A stretch of DNA of 10,427 nucleotides, from NCBI RefSeq assembly GCF_050337105.1, contig NZ_JAKJSQ010000097.1, positions 1 to 10,427 on the forward strand. The letters run 5' to 3'. Origin of the DNA: Aliivibrio_A kagoshimensis (GTDB lineage: Bacteria > Pseudomonadota > Gammaproteobacteria > Enterobacterales > Vibrionaceae). A program made the position numbers and the translations under genes. Under the pieces are notes generated by a model. It saw only the letters and a program-made list of their open reading frames with translations, was not told the origin of the DNA and ran no database searches. This document shows positions 6,595-10,427 of this stretch, piece after piece (within the stretch, counting starts at the first letter, position 1; each line of letters opens with the position of its first letter).

Positions 6595-6890
6595 TTAAAA
6601 TATGGCTCTAAAATGAACGATTGTCATTGGTGTTTGTGAAGGACTTCGATAAGCGTAGTAATGGGCAAGCCCCTGAACATCTGTACCAAGTTCAAGTACG
6701 CCACCATCGATTGCTTTCGACAATAAGAATTCATTGACCCTGTCTAATGGTTGGTCGCTGATTAGGTTGTCTTTGTCGTCATACCGAGCTATATGAAGTA
6801 AGGGAAGCTTCTTGATGGGGGTTTTATTGCCATTGGCACGGTAGGTAACCTGAGGTTCGCCTTTTTCTGATTTGTTTCGTTATCTGACAT
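6595..6890 (-). pseudogene. Frameshifted small gene, function unknown
   Basis: An ATG at 6890 has a good GAGG ribosome binding site 6 bases upstream and begins MSDNETNQKK, but that frame goes on to nonsense and stops near 6790. The overlapping -1 frame is open for 94 codons (6879-6595, stop TAA) and reads like real protein, including KTPIKKLPLLHIARYDDKD, DRVNEFLLSKAIDGGVLELG and TDVQGLAHYYAYRSP. That frame has no ATG or GTG at its 5' end. A one-base change near codons 6-10 would join the two into one protein of about 95 residues. An AAAAAG run (6861-6866) lies at the point where a -1 slip would fuse them, so programmed frameshifting is possible, but a simple indel is the plainer reading. I do not recognise the family. 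It has the same orientation as ycgN upstream and fic downstream. Confidence 0.6.
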
Positions 6891-6900
6891 ACTAAACCTC

Positions 6901-6931
6901 ATGCTGTGCATACAGTCAGTATAGACAGCAT
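6901..6931 (-). repeat. Nested inverted repeat between ycgN and the broken gene
   Basis: ATGCTGT (6901-6907) pairs exactly with ACAGCAT (6925-6931), and inside them ATAC pairs with GTAT around loop AGTCA. On the minus strand it forms a stem-loop after the ycgN stop and just before the GAGG ribosome binding site of the broken gene. There is no T-tract, so it is not a typical intrinsic terminator. It could be a processing or stabilising stem. Confidence 0.45.
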
Positions 6932-6946
6932 TCTCAACTTTAAAAG

Positions 6947-7405
6947 TTAACTATGTGGCTTTAGTCTATCAGGTAAGTTTTGGATGTGATCTTCCCAATT
7001 CAGCACATCAATCTCATAAACGACAGTGCCTCGGACGCTCTCTTTGGCCGCATGCATTTTCGATTTGGAACCTGTGATCAGCGGGTGCCACTCGGGTAGC
7101 GGCTTGTTTTCTGATAGTAGACGATAACTGCAGGTTTCAGGTAGCCAATTAAACTCGTGAATTTTGTCTCGAGTTAGCTTTAAACACTCTTCACCCGATT
7201 CAAAGCGATTCGGATAATCTTTACAACTACAGGTTTTACTATTCAGCCAACTGCATGCCACATTGGTGTAGTAGACCTCATCGCTATCTTCATCCATCAA
7301 CTTATGCAGGCAACATTTTCCACAGCCATCACACAGCGACTCCCATTCGCTCTCTGTCATCTGCTCTAATTTTTTTTGTTGCCAAAACTGCTTTGTCATT
7401 TTCAT
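6947..7405 (-). CDS. ycgN: YcgN, UPF0260 cysteine-cluster protein
   Basis: A 152-residue soluble protein matching E. coli YcgN (about 153) nearly throughout. The shared core is EWESLCDGCGKCCLHKLMDED (18-38), giving the CxxCxxCC cluster at C25, C28, C31 and C32, then YYTNVAC (C51), TCSCKDY (C59, C61), C74, LPETCSYRLL (C92) and PEWHPLITGSKSKMH (104-118). The cluster is of the type proposed to bind zinc or iron; the biological role is not established. The start is ATG 7405, but ATG at 7399 (residue 3) is also possible and neither has a strong ribosome binding site. It lies 31 bases downstream of a second cysteine-cluster gene on the same strand, so the two probably form an operon. In that case the proteins may share a metal-related job, which is an inference from position. 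Confidence 0.93.
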   Translation of the reverse strand: MKMTKQFWQQKKLEQMTESEWESLCDGCGKCCLHKLMDEDSDEVYYTNVACSWLNSKTCSCKDYPNRFESGEECLKLTRDKIHEFNWLPETCSYRLLSENKPLPEWHPLITGSKSKMHAAKESVRGTVVYEIDVLNWEDHIQNLPDRLKPHS

Positions 7406-7436
7406 ACCATATAGGTTGTTATGTGAAGAATAGAAA

Positions 7437-7736
7437 TTATTGCGTCATTAACTCTAGTTCATTTAATGTTTTCAGCGCAAAATCAGGCCCTGACGCACAG
7501 ATCGACGCCTCATCGCTAAAGTCTAAACAGACTTTAGGACGGTTAGGCATACCGAATAACTTGCAAAGATTGTGATCGTTTAGCTGAACACATCGTTCCC
7601 CTGCTCGTTTTCCATCTGGCATTCCTGGAATAGGTGAAGTGATTGATGGGGCAATGCAACAAGCACCGCAGCCTTTTTGTTGGCTTGGTGATACGCAGGG
7701 TGACCAGTCAGTGATCTCTACTTTCACATCAATCAT
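7437..7736 (-). CDS. YkgJ-family cysteine-cluster protein
   Basis: A 99-residue soluble protein of the CxxCxxCC (YkgJ, PF03692) family, thought to chelate zinc or iron. It has eight cysteines: C14, C23, C26 and C27 in the KGCGACC core, then C49, C58, C70 and C80. After the core, IAPSITSPIPGMPDGKRAGE and CVQLNDHNLCKLFG are highly typical of the gammaproteobacterial version. No signal peptide or membrane segment is seen. The start is ATG 7736; the ribosome binding site is weak. A possible minus-strand promoter with TACAAT lies about 50 bases upstream of the start, with an imperfect -35. It is followed by ycgN on the same strand, and is upstream of and probably cotranscribed with it. The electron-transfer, enzyme or chaperone role is unknown. 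Confidence 0.88.
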   Translation of the reverse strand: MIDVKVEITDWSPCVSPSQQKGCGACCIAPSITSPIPGMPDGKRAGERCVQLNDHNLCKLFGMPNRPKVCLDFSDEASICASGPDFALKTLNELELMTQ

Positions 7737-7828
7737 TATCTACAACTCATACTTTTTTGCTTTGGGTGTGTTCAACGGGGCATTGTAATCTCTTCTGCTA
7801 AAAAATGTTGAACAATTATCGAAGAGAA

Positions 7829-7875
7829 TAAAAAATGAGCTACTTAATAATCCGAAAAGGTTATCAAGCAGCTCA
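7829..7875 (-). terminator. Intrinsic terminator after the triple RidA gene
   Basis: On the minus strand TGAGCT...AGCTCA (7836-7841 with 7870-7875) closes a longer imperfect stem whose inner part pairs TTATCC-like with GGTTATCAA around GAAAA. It is followed by TTTTTTATTCTC (plus-strand AATAAAAAA at 7827-7835). It ends the arcC/ridA-side transcription before the ykgJ-like gene's promoter region. Confidence 0.8.
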
Positions 7876-7878
7876 TTA

Positions 7879-7909
7879 GATACGATGCACCGAGGTGCAT
7901 CTATGTATC
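7879..7909 (-). repeat. Strong hairpin between the ridA stop and its terminator
   Basis: GATGCAC-CGAG-GTGCATC (7884-7901) is a perfect 7-bp stem, extended after a 3-base bulge by GATAC/GTATC (7879-7883 with 7905-7909). It lies 12 bases past the ridA stop, directly ahead of the T-tract terminator, and has no T-tract of its own. In the RNA it would form a stable tandem stem-loop with the terminator, possibly protecting the mRNA 3' end. Confidence 0.6.
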
Positions 7910-7920
7910 AGCGTTGTTGA

Positions 7921-9159
7921 TTAAACAGTTGGAGGCGTACCTTCACAGTTTGAAACAACCGCATCAATTTGAACTAGTGCGCCCATAGGGATAGCGGAAA
8001 CGCCCACGACAGTTCTTGCTGGAAGATCGCCTTTGAAGAAGGTGGTGTACACTTCGTTTACTGCGTCAATGTCAGCAACATCGGTAAGCTGGATATTGAT
8101 TTTTACAGTGTCGTCCATTACGTGGTCAACACTTTCAATGATTGCTTTGATGTTATTTAGGCACTGCTCAGCTTGTGCTTTAACGTCACCCGCTACTAGT
8201 TTTTCAGTTTTAGGATCTACCGGTAACTGACCAGCAATGTGGTTGTAGTGAGAGAAAGCAACTGTGTGAGAGTATGCTGCTTTTGGTGCATTCTCTGTAT
8301 TGCTTGCTTCGATAACAAGAAACTTAGTATCTTCTTCAAGTTGTGGTGGAGTTCCGTCACCGTGTGATACTGCAGTATCAATCTGAACTAATGCGCCCAT
8401 AGGTAGAGCAGCAGCATTAACAACAGTGCGTGCAGGTACATAACCTGGGTAGAACTTAGCACAGACTTCGCTAACAATTTCAGCATCAGCAAGGTCTTTA
8501 AGGAAGATAGTGGTTTTAACCACATCGTTCATCACGTGACCAATGCTTTCTAGGATAGTTTTGATGTTGCCGAAGCACTGCTCAGCTTGCTCTTTAACGC
8601 CACCTGCTACCAATTCGCCTGTTTTAGGGTCGATAGGTAGTTGAGCAGAAAGGTTGTTGTAGTGAGAGAAAGCAACAGTTTGAGTAGATAGCGTACTTGT
8701 TGGCGCGTTATCTGTGTTTCTTGATACTTTAACAAGAGCACAAGGAGCTTGTGGAGCAGTACCTTCGCCGTTAGAGATTAATGTATCCATTTGCACTAAA
8801 GCATCGCTCATTGGCAGAGCAGCAACTTGTACTACGTTACGTGTAGGGATCGCATTTGGGAAGAATGATGCATATACTTCATTAATCGCGTCAATATCAG
8901 CGATATTCTTAACGAATACATTGATTTTTACCACATCATCCATTACGTGATCGATACTTTCAACAATCGCTTTAATGTTTTCTAAACACTGTTTTGCCTG
9001 CTCTTTTACACTACCTGTCACAATGTTACCTGTTTTAGGGTCTACAGGAAGTTGAGCTGAGAAGTTATTGTAGTGAGAAAAAGCAACGGTTTGTGTAGAT
9101 ACAGTGCTCATTGGTGCATTTTCAGTGTTTCTTGAGGCTTTGATGATATCGTGGCTCAT
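7921..9159 (-). CDS. Triple tandem RidA (YjgF/YER057c/UK114) domain protein
   Basis: A 412-residue protein made of three RidA-like domains (about 1-139, 140-277, 278-412), where a normal RidA is about 128 residues. RidA hydrolyses reactive enamine/imine intermediates such as 2-aminoacrylate and works as a trimer with active sites between subunits; here one chain could supply all three. Each copy repeats TVAFSHYN, QLPxDPKT, VKxQAxQC, HVM(D/N)D and PMGALVQ(I/M)D. The Arg that binds the substrate carboxylate is kept in all three (R107, R244, R382). The Glu usual near the end (E. coli E120) is Asp in all three (D125, D261, D399). There is no signal peptide. The ATG has AAGGAT about 10 bases upstream. 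It follows arcC on the same strand after a 331-bp spacer and ends at a strong terminator. The substrate is unknown; catalytic activity of the Asp variants is uncertain. Confidence 0.9.
   Translation of the reverse strand: MSHDIIKASRNTENAPMSTVSTQTVAFSHYNNFSAQLPVDPKTGNIVTGSVKEQAKQCLENIKAIVESIDHVMDDVVKINVFVKNIADIDAINEVYASFFPNAIPTRNVVQVAALPMSDALVQMDTLISNGEGTAPQAPCALVKVSRNTDNAPTSTLSTQTVAFSHYNNLSAQLPIDPKTGELVAGGVKEQAEQCFGNIKTILESIGHVMNDVVKTTIFLKDLADAEIVSEVCAKFYPGYVPARTVVNAAALPMGALVQIDTAVSHGDGTPPQLEEDTKFLVIEASNTENAPKAAYSHTVAFSHYNHIAGQLPVDPKTEKLVAGDVKAQAEQCLNNIKAIIESVDHVMDDTVKINIQLTDVADIDAVNEVYTTFFKGDLPARTVVGVSAIPMGALVQIDAVVSNCEGTPPTV
7924..9159 (-). repeat. Three tandem coding repeats of about 411-414 bp
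   Basis: The RidA gene consists of three in-frame units (roughly 8743-9159, 8329-8742 and 7921-8328). Equivalent points recur at 411 and 414 bp. For example GTAGTGAGAGAAAGCAAC occurs within 8242-8262 and 8656-8676, and with one change within 9067-9087. Some stretches are almost identical at DNA level, pointing to intragenic duplication with purifying selection or gene conversion. These segments could recombine to change domain number. Confidence 0.85.
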
Positions 9160-9355
9160 GTCTATATTATCCTTTTAAATTGTAAATATTTCATTACGAA
9201 GTTTTAAAAATACTTTTTACCAAACCAAATACATTGCTAACACTTATAGGTTTTAAAAGTGTTTTATCGTATAAAGGCTATAGTAAAATTTAATACGAGA
9301 TTTAGTTAAGCAGTCACCTTAATTATTTTAAAAATAAACTCAGTGACCACAATAA

Positions 9356-9400
9356 CTATCAATTTGATATTTATTGAATATAAAACTCTCAAATTGATAG
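9356..9400 (-). promoter_or_regulatory. Perfect 12-bp inverted repeat, likely operator at a ridA promoter
   Basis: CTATCAATTTGA (9356-9367) and TCAAATTGATAG (9389-9400) are exact inverted copies with centres 33 bp apart, about three helical turns. On the minus strand, TTGAGA (9387-9392), 17 bases, then TATCAA (9364-9369) makes a plausible sigma-70 promoter. The right arm overlaps the -35 and the left arm the -10. The arrangement suits a repressor or activator of the RidA gene, leaving a leader of about 200 bases. The binding protein is unknown. Confidence 0.5.
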
Positions 9401-9443
9401 AAATATAACCGATTAGTTATTATACTTATTCGAACTATGGTTT

Positions 9444-9470
9444 ATTAGGCACAAAACATGCCTAATTTTT
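9444..9470 (+). terminator. Plus-oriented terminator-like hairpin downstream of arcC
   Basis: ATTAGGCA (9444-9451) pairs perfectly with TGCCTAAT (9459-9466) around loop CAAAACA, followed by TTTT on the plus strand. It lies 24 bases past the arcC stop, but for arcC (minus strand) the sequence after the hairpin is AAACCATAG, a poor T-tract. As a terminator it points the wrong way, unless a short plus-strand RNA exists; TTGATA (9394-9399), 18 bases, TATTAT (9418-9423) is a plausible promoter for one. Confidence 0.5.
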
Positions 9471-9490
9471 CATTTACATAAAAATAAATA

Positions 9491-10420
9491 TTAATAATAA
9501 GTAATTCCAGTTCCTTTCTTAATTAAGGTTCCAGCTTCATTGTTAATTATTTTATCTAAGTCAAACAACGAACCAATGGCCGATTCGCCTCTTCCAGTTT
9601 CAACAAACTTACACACAGCTTCAATCTTCGGTCCCATAGATCCAGCAGGGAAATCGAATTCAGCTAAACCAGATGGTGTGGCAACTTTCATTTCAGTTTG
9701 ATCCGCTTTACCGAAGTTACGATAGATAGAGCCGTCAGTTAGAATGATAAACAGATCAGCTTCAACTTTCTCAGCCAGCAGTTCAGCAGTTAAGTCTTTA
9801 TCAATAACACATTCGACACCGGTCAATTGATCGTCTTCTAATGCCACTGGTACGCCGCCGCCGCCACAAGCAATAACTAAATTACCCGCACTTAATAGCG
9901 TCTGAATTTGACCCAGTTCAACGATATCTTTTGGCTGTGGAGACGGTACTACGCGGCGGTAATAATCACCATCAGCTTTGAATTGTTTGTCGCTATTTTC
10001 AGACTGTTCCGCAGCTTGTTGCTGTGTATATACAGGACCAACAAATTTGGTCGGGTCTAAGAATGCAGGATCGTCTTTAGAGACGACAGTTTGTGTAAGT
10101 AGCGTAGCGATATTTAATGAACGATCGATATTTCGCAACTCTTGCTGCAACATATACCCAACCATGCCACAAGTTTGCGAACCTAAAACATCCATAGGAT
10201 AAGGGGTGGTTTCAGGAGAAAGCGCGTGATAACTTGCGTTTTGTTCCATTAATAGACCAACTTGTGGCCCATTACCATGAACAATAATAACTTCATGTTG
10301 CTTTGCAATTTTTGAAATGCTTTGAGCTGCTTTTTTAATGTTTATTCTTTGATTTTCAGCCGTTAATGCCTCGCCTCTTGCTAGCAGTGCATTTCCGCCT
10401 AACGCTAATACTATACGCAT
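9491..10420 (-). CDS. arcC: Carbamate kinase ArcC
   Basis: Catalyses carbamoyl phosphate + ADP to ATP + NH3 + CO2, the energy-yielding last step of the arginine deiminase pathway and of some purine and ureide breakdown routes. The 309 residues are full length. Motifs in order are ALGGNALL (6-13), HGNGPQVG (48-55), GSQTCGMVGYML (80-91), YYRRVVPSPQP (153-163), IACGGGGVPV (183-192), VIDKDLTAEL (206-214, nucleotide and metal binding), LTDG (227-230) and SMGPKIEA (261-268). All belong to the amino-acid-kinase fold of carbamate kinases. The start is ATG 10420, with only 7 bases left in the window, so the ribosome binding site and any upstream gene are not visible. In related bacteria arcA/arcB often lie upstream. 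A YqeA-type paralogue acting in a different pathway cannot be excluded. The triple RidA gene follows on the same strand. Confidence 0.93.
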   Translation of the reverse strand: MRIVLALGGNALLARGEALTAENQRINIKKAAQSISKIAKQHEVIIVHGNGPQVGLLMEQNASYHALSPETTPYPMDVLGSQTCGMVGYMLQQELRNIDRSLNIATLLTQTVVSKDDPAFLDPTKFVGPVYTQQQAAEQSENSDKQFKADGDYYRRVVPSPQPKDIVELGQIQTLLSAGNLVIACGGGGVPVALEDDQLTGVECVIDKDLTAELLAEKVEADLFIILTDGSIYRNFGKADQTEMKVATPSGLAEFDFPAGSMGPKIEAVCKFVETGRGESAIGSLFDLDKIINNEAGTLIKKGTGITYY

Positions 10421-10427
10421 TTATTAG

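Larger units (their letters stand above)
9160..9490. other. 331-bp AT-rich spacer between arcC and ridA
   Basis: I see no credible coding frame here. It is much more AT-rich than the genes on either side. It holds an AACACTT/AAGTGTT inverted repeat (9239-9263), the perfect 12-bp repeat at 9356-9400 and the hairpin at 9444-9470. Its length and contents imply that the RidA gene has its own regulated promoter, although it is collinear with arcC. Confidence 0.6.

Noticed and set aside
7255..7575. Plus-strand open frame of 106 codons across the two cysteine-cluster genes
   Set aside because: It runs antisense to two well-recognised genes and reads as low-information sequence. It is a shadow frame.
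8714..8950. Plus-strand open frame inside the RidA gene (also one at 8033-8230)
   Set aside because: Similar antisense frames recur in the repeated domains because the coding sequence is repeated. They are not independent genes.
9394..9408. FNR box (TTGAT-N4-ATCAA) upstream of ridA
   Set aside because: Only the TTGAT half is present; the other half reads ATATA. The perfect 12-bp repeat has the wrong spacing for FNR.

Overview
The window looks like chromosomal DNA of a gammaproteobacterium of the Vibrionaceae (Vibrio, Photobacterium or a close relative). The evidence is an NhaB very close to Vibrio NhaB, nhaB followed directly by dsbB, an MSHA-like prepilin, DusC and YcgN proteins of enterobacterial/vibrio type, and moderately AT-rich DNA. 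The genus cannot be fixed from this sequence alone.

Layout. Bases 1-2340 (+) hold nhaB (Na+/H+ antiporter) and dsbB (inner-membrane disulfide-bond oxidase), separated by an intrinsic terminator. Converging on dsbB is a minus-strand gene for a YecA/UPF0149-like protein with a C-terminal SEC-C metal-binding motif. Its terminator T-tract lies in the dsbB stop region. Bases 3000-5150 (+) hold a lone MSHA-like prepilin with an odd terminator-like hairpin in its leader, then dusC (tRNA dihydrouridine-16 synthase) and a small bacterial PH-domain protein. Bases 5143-6946 look like an accessory or decaying patch: a non-coding stretch with an inverted repeat, a class II Fic (AMPylating) enzyme with a C-terminal winged helix on the minus strand, three direct repeats at exact 34-bp steps upstream of fic, and a frameshifted small gene. 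Bases 6947-7736 (-) encode two neighbouring cysteine-cluster proteins, a YkgJ-family protein and YcgN. Bases 7829-10420 (-) hold carbamate kinase (arcC), a 331-bp AT-rich spacer with a perfect 12-bp inverted repeat, and a 412-residue protein made of three tandem RidA domains, closed by a strong terminator.

Working together. nhaB, dsbB and dusC are housekeeping genes with no evident shared pathway. arcC and the triple RidA are collinear and may serve one nitrogen-catabolic pathway: carbamoyl phosphate to ATP, plus clearance of reactive enamine/imine intermediates. That link rests only on neighbourhood. The Fic enzyme probably controls itself, through its N-terminal inhibitory helix at protein level and possibly through its winged helix acting on the 34-bp-spaced repeats.

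The least explained items are the 34-bp-phased repeats upstream of fic, the frameshifted 94-codon frame at 6595-6890, the triple RidA fusion, and the hairpins at 3032-3067 and 9444-9470. I did not find a complete new multi-gene system.
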